Source of the DNA: Metapseudomonas otitidis
Lineage (GTDB): Bacteria > Pseudomonadota > Gammaproteobacteria > Pseudomonadales > Pseudomonadaceae
Assembly (NCBI RefSeq): GCF_900111835.1
Contig: NZ_FOJP01000007.1
Span: 62,001-126,000 of the forward strand
Length of the DNA: 64,000 nucleotides
Reading direction: 5' to 3'
The stretch's first letter is position 1. Each line of letters begins with the position of its first letter. The position numbers were made by a program, and so were the translations under genes. A model generated the notes under the pieces. The model did not search any database and was not told where the DNA came from. It was given only the letters and a program-made list of their open reading frames with translations. Below are positions 8,339-17,526 of this stretch, one piece after another.

Positions 8339-9250
8339 TCATTCACCGCCAACGGCGAAGTTGGGCAGGCTGTCCACCGGCTGGGCGAAGTCGAAGGGGA
8401 TGGACTCCAGGGCCAGGCCGACGTTGCGCTGGATGACGAAATGCAGGTGCGGGCCGGTGCTGTTGCCGGTGTTGCCGGAGCGGCCGATCTGCTCGCCGAG
8501 CACCACACGCTGGCCTTCCTGGACCTGCACCGAGCCCTTCATGAGGTGCAGGTAGACGCCCATGGTGCCGTCGTCGTGGAGGATGCGCACGAAGTTGCCG
8601 GAGGGGTTCTCGCCCCGGCCGCTCTGGCGGTTCTCGGTCTTGACCACCATGCCGGCGCGGGCGGCGACGATGGGCGTGCCCTCGGGCATGGCCACGTCCT
8701 GGGCATAGCGGCCCTTGGGGGTGAAGTGGCTGTACTGGCCGTTGGCGCCCTGGGTCAGGCGGAAGGGGCCGCCGAGCCAGGGCAGCGGGTAACGGTACAG
8801 CGAGGGTTGCTGCCGGGGGTCGCCCAGGGCGTAGCGCAGGCGCGGCTTGTAGCGCAGGGCCTTGCCGGGGTTCTCGGGGCTGAGGGTGACCAGGCGGATC
8901 TTGCTGCGCGGTGGCAGCACCCAGCGGATCGGCCGGCCGGGGTCGCCGACGGCGTTGCTGACGTTCTCCAGGCTCAGCTCGACTTCCACCGGGGCGAACA
9001 GGTCGTTGCGCACCAGCAGGGTCTCGCCGGCGTCGTGTTTCTGGGTCTCCAGCTTCACCGAGCGGTCCAGCCGCTCCACCATGCGGTCGCGGAAGACGAA
9101 CACCTGGGCGCCGGAGACGGCCTTGTCGGTGTAGGTCACCACGCCGTTGGCGTCGGTGTACTTGTAGATGGTCAGTGCGCTGGCGGGCATGGCGGCCACC
9201 AGCAAGCAGCAGAGGAGTAGAGCGCGCCCTGGCATGACTGCACGTTTCAT
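8339..9250 (-). CDS. Secreted M23-family peptidase-like protein with DUF4124
   Basis: A 303-residue exported protein with a signal peptide at 1-26 (cut after ASA). A DUF4124 motif (IYKYTDANGVVTYTD) follows immediately, then a beta-rich middle and a C-terminal LytM/M23 domain ending TGPHLHF (about 265-271). The usual first zinc ligand in H-x3-D is Arg here (RYAQD, near residue 195), as in a subset of M23-like proteins, so peptidoglycan hydrolysis is uncertain and the domain may bind or activate rather than cut. It is followed by the response-regulator gene upstream on the same strand (110 bp gap) and lies next to the pst cluster. Confidence 0.85.
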   Translation of the reverse strand: MKRAVMPGRALLLCCLLVAAMPASALTIYKYTDANGVVTYTDKAVSGAQVFVFRDRMVERLDRSVKLETQKHDAGETLLVRNDLFAPVEVELSLENVSNAVGDPGRPIRWVLPPRSKIRLVTLSPENPGKALRYKPRLRYALGDPRQQPSLYRYPLPWLGGPFRLTQGANGQYSHFTPKGRYAQDVAMPEGTPIVAARAGMVVKTENRQSGRGENPSGNFVRILHDDGTMGVYLHLMKGSVQVQEGQRVVLGEQIGRSGNTGNSTGPHLHFVIQRNVGLALESIPFDFAQPVDSLPNFAVGGE

Positions 9251-9360
9251 GAGTGTTATGAGCTGGCAAGCCTAGCAGCGCCGCCGGTCCTGTGCGAGGC
9301 GCCGGCGGTCGGGCTGTGACGGGGTTGGCTGGGGGGCCGGTCCGGGCGGACCGGCGGGCA

Positions 9361-10275
9361 TCAGGCGCCGGGGACGAAGTGCTTCTGGGCGGTGCCGCGG
9401 GCGATCAGGCGCGACAGGTAGTCGAGCTTCTGCGGGTCGCGGTCGACGAAGCGGAAGGTGAGCTGCAGCCACTCGCTGTCGGGCTTGGGCTCCAACGCGG
9501 CGACGGCGTGCAGGTAGCCGTTGAGGCGCGCCACTTCGCCACCCTCGCCCTGCTCCAGGTCGAGCACGGCGCTTTCCAGCACCTGGGGCAGCGGGTCGCC
9601 GCGCTTCACCACCAGGTGGGCATCCTTGAGGCTGATGGTCTTGATCACGCAGGAGAGCACCGCCGAGGGCAGGCGCAGCTGGGCCTGGCCTCGGCCGGCG
9701 GGCACCTTGGGCGCGGCGCTCTTGGCTGGCGCGGCGAAGGCAGCGGCGGCCTGGACCGCCGGCTTGGCGCTGGGGCTTTTGGGCTTGACCACGTCGGCGC
9801 CCTTGCCGCCGGTCAGTGCCGCCAGGGAATCGTTGGCGAAGCCGCCGGTGCTGAGCATCTTGGGCGGTGCGGAGGCGGCCAGAGCTTCGAGGCGGCCGGC
9901 GCGGGCCAGCTGCTTCTTGACCTTGGTCACCAGCTGGTCGTTGGAGAAGGGCTTGCCGATGTAGTCGGAGACGCCGGCCTGGATGGCCTGCACCACGTTC
10001 TCCTTGTCGCCACGGCTGGTGACCATGACGAAAGGCGTGGTCTTGTGGCTTTCCTCGGCGCGGCACCAGGTGAGCAGTTCGAGGCCGGACATCTCCGGCA
10101 TCTCCCAGTCGCAGAGGATCAGGTCCACCGACGAGCGGCTGAGCATCTGCTGGGCCTTGCGGCCGTTCACTGCTTCTTCGATCTGGATACCCGGGAAATG
10201 GTCGCGCAGGCCCTTTTTCACCAGGTCACGAATAAAGGACGCGTCGTCCACCACCAGCACAGTAACTTTGCTCAT
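9361..10275 (-). CDS. CheY-like response regulator with C-terminal output domain
   Basis: A 304-residue protein. Residues 1-120 are a REC domain with the acidic pocket DD at 10-11, phospho-acceptor Asp56 in CDWEMP, and the conserved Lys in YIGKPF near 109. A linker rich in Ala/Pro/Lys (about 130-195) leads to a C-terminal domain of about 100 residues that I read as PilZ-like or of unknown type, not a DNA-binding helix-turn-helix. ATG 10275 (GAGAGGAG ribosome site) is preferred over TTG 10278. It sits next to phoU, as its counterpart does in P. aeruginosa, but no partner kinase is present in the window. Confidence 0.8.
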   Translation of the reverse strand: MSKVTVLVVDDASFIRDLVKKGLRDHFPGIQIEEAVNGRKAQQMLSRSSVDLILCDWEMPEMSGLELLTWCRAEESHKTTPFVMVTSRGDKENVVQAIQAGVSDYIGKPFSNDQLVTKVKKQLARAGRLEALAASAPPKMLSTGGFANDSLAALTGGKGADVVKPKSPSAKPAVQAAAAFAAPAKSAAPKVPAGRGQAQLRLPSAVLSCVIKTISLKDAHLVVKRGDPLPQVLESAVLDLEQGEGGEVARLNGYLHAVAALEPKPDSEWLQLTFRFVDRDPQKLDYLSRLIARGTAQKHFVPGA

Positions 10276-10339
10276 CAACCACTCCTCTCAGACCGGACCT
10301 AAGCATAGCTGCGGGCGATAGCGCTGTGCCAAATAGAAT

Positions 10340-10362
10340 GCGCCCCGGGCAAGCCGGGGCGC
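10340..10362 (-). terminator. Terminator of the pst-phoU operon
   Basis: A GC-rich hairpin GCGCCCCGG / CCGGGGCGC lies 44 bp after the phoU stop and is followed on the minus strand by ATTCTATTT. Confidence 0.65.
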
Positions 10363-10405
10363 GACGGGTCCAGCGGGAAAAGGGCGACCGGTCCGTAGGC
10401 GAAGC

Positions 10406-11137
10406 TTACTCGGACTTGGCCGAGCCCTTCACCTCTTCCTGCATGCGGGCCAGGCCCATATGGCGCACGTCGGTGCCGCGAACCAGGTAGATCACCAGTT
10501 CGGCGATGTTGCGCGCGTGGTCACCGATGCGTTCCAGCGAGCGCAGGGCCCAGATGACGTTGAGCACGCGGCTGATGGCGCGGGGGTCTTCCATCATGTA
10601 GGTGACCAGCTCGCGCAGGGCGGTCTTGTACTCGCGGTCGATGTTCTTGTCGTACTGGGCCACCGACAGGGCCAGGTCGGCGTCGAAGCGGGCGAAGGCG
10701 TCCAGCGCCTCCTGGACCATCTTGCGCACCTGGTCGCCGATGTGGCGCACCTCGACGTAGCCCCGGGGCGAGACACCCTCTTCGCACAGCTGGATGGCGC
10801 GGCGGGCGATCTTCGAGGATTCGTCGCCGATGCGCTCCAGGTCGATCACCGACTTGGAGATGCTGATGATCAGGCGCAGGTCGGAGGCGGCCGGCTGGCG
10901 ACGGGCGAGGATGCGCACGCACTCCTCGTCGATGTTGCGCTCCATCTGGTTGATCTGGTCGTCGATCTCGCGCACCTGCTGGGCCAGGCCCGAGTCGGCG
11001 TCGATCAGCGCGGTGACGGCGTCGTTCACCTGCTTCTCCACCAGGCCGCCCATGGCCAGGAGGTGGCTGCGCACCTCTTCCAGCTCGGCGTTGAACTGCT
11101 GGGAGATGTGGTGGGTAAGGCTGTCTTTGTCGATCAT
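10406..11137 (-). CDS. phoU: Phosphate transport regulator PhoU
   Basis: A 243-residue all-helical protein with the two PhoU repeats. The metal-binding helices DLERIGDESSKIA (near residue 85-97) and SLERIGDHARNIAE (near 195-208) are intact. MIDKDSLTHHISQQ is the known Pseudomonas N-terminus, so ATG 11137 is chosen over an upstream ATG at 11167. PhoU links PstSCAB to the PhoR/PhoB system and represses the Pho regulon when phosphate is plentiful. It is the last gene of the pstSCAB-phoU cluster, 103 bp after pstB. Confidence 0.97.
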   Translation of the reverse strand: MIDKDSLTHHISQQFNAELEEVRSHLLAMGGLVEKQVNDAVTALIDADSGLAQQVREIDDQINQMERNIDEECVRILARRQPAASDLRLIISISKSVIDLERIGDESSKIARRAIQLCEEGVSPRGYVEVRHIGDQVRKMVQEALDAFARFDADLALSVAQYDKNIDREYKTALRELVTYMMEDPRAISRVLNVIWALRSLERIGDHARNIAELVIYLVRGTDVRHMGLARMQEEVKGSAKSE

Positions 11138-11240
11138 TGTTCGCTCCGCGAAAGCTGCAGGCTCCACGCCGCCAGCTACAGGTCATTCGTGTTGTCCGGG
11201 TCCACCCGTGGGCGCCCGCGCAGGCGGGGCGCCCCGGCCA

Positions 11241-12074
11241 CTAGCCGTAGCGGCCGGTGATGTAGTCCTCGGTCTGTTTCTTGGCCGGGTTGGTGAACAG
11301 CGTATCGGTATCGCCGAACTCGATCAGCTTGCCCATGTACATGAACGCCGTGTAATCGGAGACGCGCGCGGCCTGCTGCATGTTGTGGGTGACGATGACG
11401 ATGGTGTACTTGCTCTTCAGCTCGTAGATCAGCTCTTCCACCTTGAGGGTGGAGATCGGGTCGAGGGCCGAGCAGGGTTCGTCGAGCAGCAGCACTTCAG
11501 GCTCGACCGCGATGGTGCGGGCGATGACCAGGCGCTGCTGCTGGCCACCGGAGAGGCCGAGGGCGGATTCGTGCAGGCGGTCCTTGACCTCGTCCCACAG
11601 GGCGGCGCCCTTCAGGGCCCACTCGACGGCCTCGTCGAGTACGCGCTTCTTGTTGATGCCCTGGATGCGCAGGCCGTAGACGACGTTCTCGTAGATGCTC
11701 TTGGGGAAGGGGTTGGGCTTCTGGAACACCATGCCGACGCGACGGCGCAGCTCGGCCACCTCCTCGCCCTTGCGGTAGATGTTGTTGCCGTCCAGGCGGA
11801 TCTCGCCGTCCACGCGGCAGCCGTCCACCAGGTCGTTCATGCGGTTGAAGCAGCGCAGCAGGGTCGACTTGCCGCAACCGGACGGGCCGATGAAGGCGGT
11901 CACGCGCTGCTTGGGGATGTTCATCTGCACGTCGTACAGGGCCTGCTTCTCGCCGTAGAACAGGTTCAGGCCAGGTACCTCCAGCGCGACGGTCTCGTCG
12001 GCCAGGTTCAGGCTCTGCTTGCCGCGGCCCAGGGCGGAGATGTTGACGCCGTGGCTGTGGGTCTCGTGTTGCAT
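11241..12074 (-). CDS. pstB: Phosphate ABC transporter ATPase PstB
   Basis: A 277-residue ABC ATPase. Walker A is GPSGCGKST (63-71), the signature is LSGGQQQR, and Walker B is [12 protein letters not shown]. The approximately 25-residue N-terminal extension (MQHETHSHG...) is as in Pseudomonas PstB. It powers the PstAC channel for high-affinity phosphate import at the inner membrane. It lies 79 bp downstream of pstA on the same strand. Confidence 0.97.
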   Translation of the reverse strand: MQHETHSHGVNISALGRGKQSLNLADETVALEVPGLNLFYGEKQALYDVQMNIPKQRVTAFIGPSGCGKSTLLRCFNRMNDLVDGCRVDGEIRLDGNNIYRKGEEVAELRRRVGMVFQKPNPFPKSIYENVVYGLRIQGINKKRVLDEAVEWALKGAALWDEVKDRLHESALGLSGGQQQRLVIARTIAVEPEVLLLDEPCSALDPISTLKVEELIYELKSKYTIVIVTHNMQQAARVSDYTAFMYMGKLIEFGDTDTLFTNPAKKQTEDYITGRYG

Positions 12075-12153
12075 GGTCTCGCTCCGTTCGTAGCCGGTGG
12101 CTACGCGCTCAGGTATTCAGGCGCGGCGGCCCAGGGGGCCGCCGGGCGTTCGA

Positions 12154-13824
12154 TCAGTTTTCCAGCGCCTTGTACTTCTCGCGCAGGTGGTTGCGGATGG
12201 CCACGGCCGAGAAGTTCAGCAGGGCGATCACCAGCACCAGCAGCAGCGCGGTGGCGTACACCAGCGGGCGGGCGGCCTCGACGTTGGGGCTCTGGAAGCC
12301 GACGTCGTAGATGTGGAAGCCCAGGTGCATGATCTTCTGGTCCAGGTGCAGGTACGGGTAGTTGCCGTCCACCGGCAGGCTCGGCGCCAGCTTCACCACG
12401 CCCACCAGCATCAGCGGCGCCACTTCGCCGGCGGCGCGGGCCACGGCGAGGATCAGGCCGGTCATCATGGCCGGGCTGGCCATCGGCAGGACGATCTTCC
12501 ACAAGGTCTCGGCCTTGGTCGCGCCGAGGGCCAGGGAGCCTTCGCGCACCGCACGGGGGATGCGTGCCAGGCCTTCCTCGGTGGCGACGATCACCACCGG
12601 CACGGCGAGGATCGCCAGGGTCAGCGAGGCCCAGAGCAGGCCCGGGGTGCCGAAGGTCGGCGCCGGGGCGGCTTCGGGGAAGAACATGCGGTCCAGCGAG
12701 CCGCCCACCACGTAGACGAAGAAGCCCAGGCCGAACACGCCGTAAACGATGGCCGGGACGCCGGCCAGGTTGTTCACGGCAATGCGGATGATGCGGGTCA
12801 GCAGGCCCTGCTTGGCGTACTCGCGCAGGTAGATGGCCGCCACCACGCCGAAGGGGGTGACGATCACGGCCATGATGAGGGTCATCATCACGGTGCCGAA
12901 GATGGCCGGGAAGATACCGCCCTCGGTGTTGGCCTCACGCGGGTCATCGGCGAGGAACTCCCAGAGCTTCTTGAAGTAGAAACCCAGCTTCTCGAACAGA
13001 CCCATGGCGTTGGGCTGGTAGGCGTGTACCACCTTGCCCAGGGTGATTTCCTGTTCCTGGCCACCGGCTTCGCGCACCACCACGCTGTCGCGGTTGAAGG
13101 CCTGGTGCAGCTCGGTCAACTGGCCTTCGAGGGTCTTGTAGCGGGCCTCCAGCTCGGCGCGACGGGCCGCCAGGTCAGCCTGGGCCACGGCGTCCAGCTC
13201 ACCCTTGAGTTCCAGCTTGCGGCCTTCCAGGCGCAGGCGCTCGAGGCCGTGGTTGATGCCGCCAATCTCCTTCTTCTCCAGCCGGTAGAGCTGGGCGTAG
13301 AGGTCGTCGACGCGCTTGAGGCGCTCCTGCAGCACCGGCATGGCGGCCTCGCCTTCGGCGATCACCTTGCCGTTCTCCTTCACGCTCACCAGACGGCCGT
13401 AGAAGTTGCCCCACTCGCGGCGCTCCATGGCGATCAGGTCGGCGGGCTTCTGCGGGTCCTTCAGCCACTCGCCCACCACCCAGGTGAAATCCGCACCATA
13501 GACTTCGCGGTTGCCCACCTTGAGCAGTTCGCGGGTCATGAACTCGGGGCTGTCGTCCTGCACCGGCAGGCCGGCGCTCTTGAGGCGCGCGCTGGGCACT
13601 TCCTCGACCTGCACCGCTTCACCGATCACCGCCTTGGGGGCCTGGCCGGGGATGCTGTACTGCGCTTCGACCAGGTCGGCCGGCCAGAAGTGGGCCAGGC
13701 CGCGCACGGCGATCACCGAGAGCAGGCCGATGGTCATGATGACGGCGATGGCCACGGCGCCACCGCTCATCCAGACGCCCGGCGCGCCGCTCTCGAACCA
13801 GTTCTTGAGGGAAACCTTTTTCAC
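12154..13824 (-). CDS. pstA: Phosphate ABC transporter permease PstA (long form)
   Basis: About 556 residues, nearly twice the length of the E. coli protein. One N-terminal helix (about 14-36) is followed by a large soluble insert with a coiled-coil stretch (about 150-215), then the five-helix BPD permease domain starting near residue 300, with the EAA-type loop REGSLALGATKAETLW. GTG 13824 is chosen: GGAGACATCC gives the ribosome site and VKKVSLKNWF fits the family start; longer frames add unconserved sequence. The long form is normal in Pseudomonas. Confidence 0.93.
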   Translation of the reverse strand: MKKVSLKNWFESGAPGVWMSGGAVAIAVIMTIGLLSVIAVRGLAHFWPADLVEAQYSIPGQAPKAVIGEAVQVEEVPSARLKSAGLPVQDDSPEFMTRELLKVGNREVYGADFTWVVGEWLKDPQKPADLIAMERREWGNFYGRLVSVKENGKVIAEGEAAMPVLQERLKRVDDLYAQLYRLEKKEIGGINHGLERLRLEGRKLELKGELDAVAQADLAARRAELEARYKTLEGQLTELHQAFNRDSVVVREAGGQEQEITLGKVVHAYQPNAMGLFEKLGFYFKKLWEFLADDPREANTEGGIFPAIFGTVMMTLIMAVIVTPFGVVAAIYLREYAKQGLLTRIIRIAVNNLAGVPAIVYGVFGLGFFVYVVGGSLDRMFFPEAAPAPTFGTPGLLWASLTLAILAVPVVIVATEEGLARIPRAVREGSLALGATKAETLWKIVLPMASPAMMTGLILAVARAAGEVAPLMLVGVVKLAPSLPVDGNYPYLHLDQKIMHLGFHIYDVGFQSPNVEAARPLVYATALLLVLVIALLNFSAVAIRNHLREKYKALEN

Positions 13825-13917
13825 GGATGTCTCCAACTCGTGAGTCTTCCAGTGCCTCCCGCCCGGGGCCGGAGGCGCTTGTTTGTCCACACCCCCTCCC
13901 GCCGGGAGGGGGCCGCC

Positions 13918-16206
13918 TTACAGGGATGCGTACTTCTTGCGCAGACGCTGGCGGATCAGCTCGGCCAGGGTGTTCATCACGAAGGTGAACGAGAGCAGCA
14001 CCAGCGCGGCGAGGAACAGCACGCGGTAGTGCGAGCCGCCCACTTCGGATTCCGGCATCTCCACCGCGACGTTGGCCGCCAGGGTGCGCATGCCTTCGAA
14101 GATGTTCACTTCCATCACCGGGGTGTTGCCGGTGGCCATCAGCACGATCATGGTCTCGCCCACCGCACGGCCGAGGCCGATCATCAGGGCGGAGAAGATG
14201 CCCGGGCTGGCGGTGAGGATCACCACGCGGGTCAGCGTCTGCCAGGGCGTGGCACCCAGGGCCAGGGAGCCGTAGGTGAGGCTCTTGGGCACGCTGAAGA
14301 TGGCGTCTTCGGCGATGGAGAAGATGTTCGGGATCACCGCGAAGCCCATGGCCAAGCCGACGATCAGGGCGTTGCGCTGGTCGTAGGTGATGCCCAGGTC
14401 ATTGCTGATCCACAGGCGCATGTCACCGCCGAAGAACCAGGTCTCCAGCAGCGGGCTCATGCCCAGGGCGAACCAGCCCACCAGCAGCACGACGGGGATC
14501 AGGATGGCGGCTTCGAAGCCGTCCGGCACGCGCAGGCGCACCGACTCTGGCAGGCGGCTCCAGATGAAGCCGGCCAGCAGGATGCCGATGGGGGTCAGCA
14601 GCAGCAGGCTGAAGATGCCCGGCAGGTGGCCTTCGACGTAGGGCGCCAGGAACAGGCCGGCGAAGAAGCCGAGGATCACCGTCGGCAGCGCTTCCATCAG
14701 TTCGATCACCGGCTTGACCTTGCGGCGCATGCCGGGGGCCATGAAGTAGGCGGTGTAGATGGCGGCGGCGATGGCCAGCGGGGCGGCCAGCAGCATGGCG
14801 TAGAAGGCGGCCTTGAGGGTGCCGAAGGTCAGCGGCGCCAGGCTCAGCTTGGGCTCGAAGTCGGTGTTGGCGGCAGTGGACTGCCAGACGTACTTGGGTT
14901 CGTCGTAGCTCTCGTACCAGACCTTGCTCCACAGCGCGCTCCAGGAGACTTCCGGGTGCGGGTTGGACAGGCGGAACGGCAGGAACTTGCCGTCGGCCTC
15001 CACCACCACGCGGTTGGCGCGAGGCGACAGGGCCAGCACGCCGGCGCCTTCGGTCACCGGCTCGATCAGCAGGGTGCGCTCGGCGGTGCTGTGGAAGACG
15101 CCGAGCTTGCCGCTGGCATCCAGGCCGAGAAAGCCCTTGCGGCGCTCTTCCGGGGCGATCTGCACCACCGGGGCGCTGCCCAGCTGGAAGCTGCGGATGA
15201 GGGTCAGGCGTGCTTCGCCGTCGGCGCCACGGACCATGAACCACTGGCCGATGCCACCCTTGGAGTCGCCCACCATGAGGGAGATGCCGCCCAGCAGCAG
15301 GGCGCTGGCGGTGGTTTCGCGCTCTCCGTCCTCGAACAGCTTGTAGCGACCGTTGAGGGCGTGCTCACGCAGGCTGAAGACGTCGGCCTGGGCGCGTCCG
15401 TTGATCACGTACAGCCACTGCTGGCGCGGGTCGACGTAGATGGCCTTGATCGGCTCGACCATCTGCGGCAGGGCGATGGCGTTCTGCTCGACGGTGGTCT
15501 CGCCGGTGAGCATGTTCTCCTGGCTCACCAGCTCCTGCACGTAGAGCTGGTTGCCGGTGGAGCCGGCCAGGACCAGGGTTTCGTCGTTCTGGTTGACGGC
15601 CACGTGCTCCAGCGGCTTGCCCTCGGGGTTCAGCGCCATGGGCTTGTCGCCGAAGGGGAAGTCGATGCGCGGGGTGATCACGCGCTTGTTGTCCGGGTAG
15701 GTCACCTGGTAGCTGTGCTTGAACAGCAGCACTTGGCCGTTGGACAGGCCGAGCGCCACCAGCGGCTGGCCGGGCTGGTCCTGGCCGATGGAGGCGACGC
15801 TGACGCCTTCCGGCAGCGGCAGGGCGACGCGCTTGAGCTCGGCACCGTCCTTCGTGGCGAAGAACACCGCCTCGCCCTTGTCGGAAACGCGCATGCCCAC
15901 CTGGTTCTGCTCTTCCAGGGTCAGCAGCAGCGGCTTGCCGGTCTCCTGTTGCAGCCAGGCAGGCGCCTGCACCTGCTTCGCGGTCAGCTCGGCACCCTTG
16001 AACAGGGGCAGCACCACGTAGGCGAGGTAGAAGAAGATCAGGGTGATGGCCGCAAGGACCGCCAAGCCACCCACCAGCACATACCAGCGGGTCAGGTTGT
16101 CTTTCAGCGCGCGGATGCGACGCTTGCGCTGCAGCGCCGGCGTATTGAAGTCGATGCGCGCGGGGGGATTCGTCGAGGTCATGGGGGAACTGGCCAGGTC
16201 ATTCAT
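13918..16206 (-). CDS. pstC: Phosphate ABC transporter permease PstC (long form)
   Basis: About 762 residues. A helix near residues 45-70 precedes a very large periplasmic region rich in beta-propeller-like strands (roughly 70-450), then the permease domain with the EAA loop TYGSLALGATPWQTL in the last 100 residues. Such extended PstC proteins occur in Pseudomonas. ATG 16206 (MNDLASSPMTSTNPPARIDF) is chosen over an upstream in-frame ATG at 16260, which lies beyond the PHO box. A perfect PHO box 24 bp upstream suggests a promoter separate from that of pstS. Confidence 0.93.
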   Translation of the reverse strand: MNDLASSPMTSTNPPARIDFNTPALQRKRRIRALKDNLTRWYVLVGGLAVLAAITLIFFYLAYVVLPLFKGAELTAKQVQAPAWLQQETGKPLLLTLEEQNQVGMRVSDKGEAVFFATKDGAELKRVALPLPEGVSVASIGQDQPGQPLVALGLSNGQVLLFKHSYQVTYPDNKRVITPRIDFPFGDKPMALNPEGKPLEHVAVNQNDETLVLAGSTGNQLYVQELVSQENMLTGETTVEQNAIALPQMVEPIKAIYVDPRQQWLYVINGRAQADVFSLREHALNGRYKLFEDGERETTASALLLGGISLMVGDSKGGIGQWFMVRGADGEARLTLIRSFQLGSAPVVQIAPEERRKGFLGLDASGKLGVFHSTAERTLLIEPVTEGAGVLALSPRANRVVVEADGKFLPFRLSNPHPEVSWSALWSKVWYESYDEPKYVWQSTAANTDFEPKLSLAPLTFGTLKAAFYAMLLAAPLAIAAAIYTAYFMAPGMRRKVKPVIELMEALPTVILGFFAGLFLAPYVEGHLPGIFSLLLLTPIGILLAGFIWSRLPESVRLRVPDGFEAAILIPVVLLVGWFALGMSPLLETWFFGGDMRLWISNDLGITYDQRNALIVGLAMGFAVIPNIFSIAEDAIFSVPKSLTYGSLALGATPWQTLTRVVILTASPGIFSALMIGLGRAVGETMIVLMATGNTPVMEVNIFEGMRTLAANVAVEMPESEVGGSHYRVLFLAALVLLSFTFVMNTLAELIRQRLRKKYASL

Positions 16207-16229
16207 GGGGCACACCCTAAAGCCTTCGT

Positions 16230-16247
16230 ATGACAGAAAGATGACAG
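16230..16247 (-). promoter_or_regulatory. PHO box upstream of pstC
   Basis: The minus strand reads CTGTCATCTTTCTGTCAT, a perfect match to the PhoB consensus CTGTCAT-N4-CTGTCAT. It lies 24 bp before the pstC start, so pstCAB-phoU can be induced by PhoB independently of pstS read-through. Confidence 0.9.
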
Positions 16248-16260
16248 CGTGGTGACGCAA

Positions 16261-16300
16261 CGAAGCCCGCCCGGGGCGTGATGCCGGGGGCGGGCCTTCG
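16261..16300. other. Hairpin in the pstC leader
   Basis: A near-perfect stem (CGAAGCCCGCCC pairing with GGGCGGG-C-CTTCG) lies between pstS and the pstC PHO box. No U-tract follows. It probably reduces read-through from pstS. Confidence 0.4.
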
Positions 16301-16334
16301 CGCCGGGGATCACCCGACGCCGTCGCATCCTTGC

Positions 16335-16361
16335 GGGGCGGCCGATGGGGTAGGCCGCCCC
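16335..16361 (-). terminator. Hairpin after pstS
   Basis: A 9-bp perfect GC stem (GGGGCGGCC / GGCCGCCCC) lies 16 bp after the pstS stop. It lacks a U-run. This is a typical place for the hairpin that lets pstS mRNA accumulate above the distal pst genes. Confidence 0.5.
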
Positions 16362-16376
16362 TTCATCTGTCCTGGA

Positions 16377-17348
16377 TTACAGGCCCAGATCCTTCAGGGT
16401 CTTCTCGGCCACCTTGGCCGGCAGCGGGATGTAGCCGTCTTTCACCACAACCTGCTGACCCTGCTGGGACAGCACCAGCTTGATGAACTCGGCTTCCAGC
16501 GGGGCCAGAGGCTTGTTCGGGGCCTTGTTGACGTAGACGTAGAGGAAGCGGGACAGCGGGTAGCTGCCGTTCAGGGCATTCTGCTCGTTGTCTTCAACGA
16601 ACTCGCCGCCTTCCTTCTTGGCCAGGGCCACGGTCTTCACGCTGGACGTCTTGTAGCCGATGCCGGAGTAGCCGATGCCGTTCAGGGACTGGCTGATGGA
16701 CTGCACCACGGAGGCGGAGCCTGGCTGCTCGTTGACGTTGGCCTTGAAGTCGCCTTTGCACAGGGCTTCTTCCTTGAAGTAACCGTAGGTGCCGGATACC
16801 GAGTTGCGGCCGAACAGCTGGATCGGCTTGTCGGCCAGGTCGCCGGTCACGCCCAGCTCACCCCAGGTCTTGATGTTGCTCTTGCCACCGCACAGGCGGT
16901 TGGCGGAGAAGATGGCGTCGACCTGCTGCATGGTCAGGCCTTTGATGGGGTTGTCCTTGTGCACGAAGATCGCCAGGGCGTCGACGGCCACCGGGACGGC
17001 GGTGGGCTTGTAGCCGTACTTCTGCTCGAAGGCCTGCAGCTCGACGTCCTTCATCTTGCGGCTCATCGGGCCGAGGTTGGCGGTGCCCTCGGTCAGGGCC
17101 GGCGGCGCGGTGGAGGAACCGGCAGCCTGGATCTGGATGTTCACGTTGGGGTATTCGCGCTTGTACGCTTCGGCCCACAGGGTCATCAGGTTGGCCAGGG
17201 TGTCCGAACCGACGCTGGAGAGGTTGCCCGACACACCGGTGGTCTTGGTGTAGGACGGGATGGACGGGTCGACGGCGGCAACCGCGCTGGCGGTGGCAAC
17301 GCCGGCGGCGACGAAGGTCAGGGCCGCCATCAAACGCTTCAGTTTCAT
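16377..17348 (-). CDS. pstS: Periplasmic phosphate-binding protein PstS
   Basis: A 323-residue protein with a clear signal peptide (1-25, AVA cleavage). The phosphate-binding blocks are visible: VGSDTLANL near 47, [10 protein letters not shown] near 76, GPMSRKM near 93 and the SVSGTYGYF segment near 184. It delivers phosphate to PstCA. Expression is probably PhoB-controlled through the PHO box 71 bp upstream. The gene is separated from pstC by hairpins. Confidence 0.96.
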   Translation of the reverse strand: MKLKRLMAALTFVAAGVATASAVAAVDPSIPSYTKTTGVSGNLSSVGSDTLANLMTLWAEAYKREYPNVNIQIQAAGSSTAPPALTEGTANLGPMSRKMKDVELQAFEQKYGYKPTAVPVAVDALAIFVHKDNPIKGLTMQQVDAIFSANRLCGGKSNIKTWGELGVTGDLADKPIQLFGRNSVSGTYGYFKEEALCKGDFKANVNEQPGSASVVQSISQSLNGIGYSGIGYKTSSVKTVALAKKEGGEFVEDNEQNALNGSYPLSRFLYVYVNKAPNKPLAPLEAEFIKLVLSQQGQQVVVKDGYIPLPAKVAEKTLKDLGL

Positions 17349-17418
17349 GCCTTGCTCCTAGCAGAGGATAGGGTTGGATGAGTCGGGGGCCAGTATCGGA
17401 AGGCCGTGTGAACACTCT

Positions 17419-17436
17419 ATGACCCGAATATGACAA
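17419..17436. promoter_or_regulatory. PHO box between pstS and the divergent dehydrogenase gene
   Basis: The minus strand reads TTGTCATATTCGGGTCAT, which keeps both TGTCAT/GTCAT half-sites at the right spacing (5 of 7 and 7-base repeats matching the PhoB consensus closely). It is 71 bp from pstS and 91 bp from the divergent gene, so it may serve both. Confidence 0.8.
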
Positions 17437-17526
17437 TTGGATGAATGGCCATCATGCCGGTCCAACCCCTGGCGACCGCCACTCATCCCGACAGGAAGCC
17501 CACCAGGCCCGCTCAAGGAGAACACC

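Noticed and set aside
12097-16233. Very long open frame on the plus strand opposite pstA and pstC
   Set aside because: It is antisense to two clear transporter genes; its composition (Gln, His, Arg, Gly runs) is that of a GC-rich shadow frame and no domain is seen.
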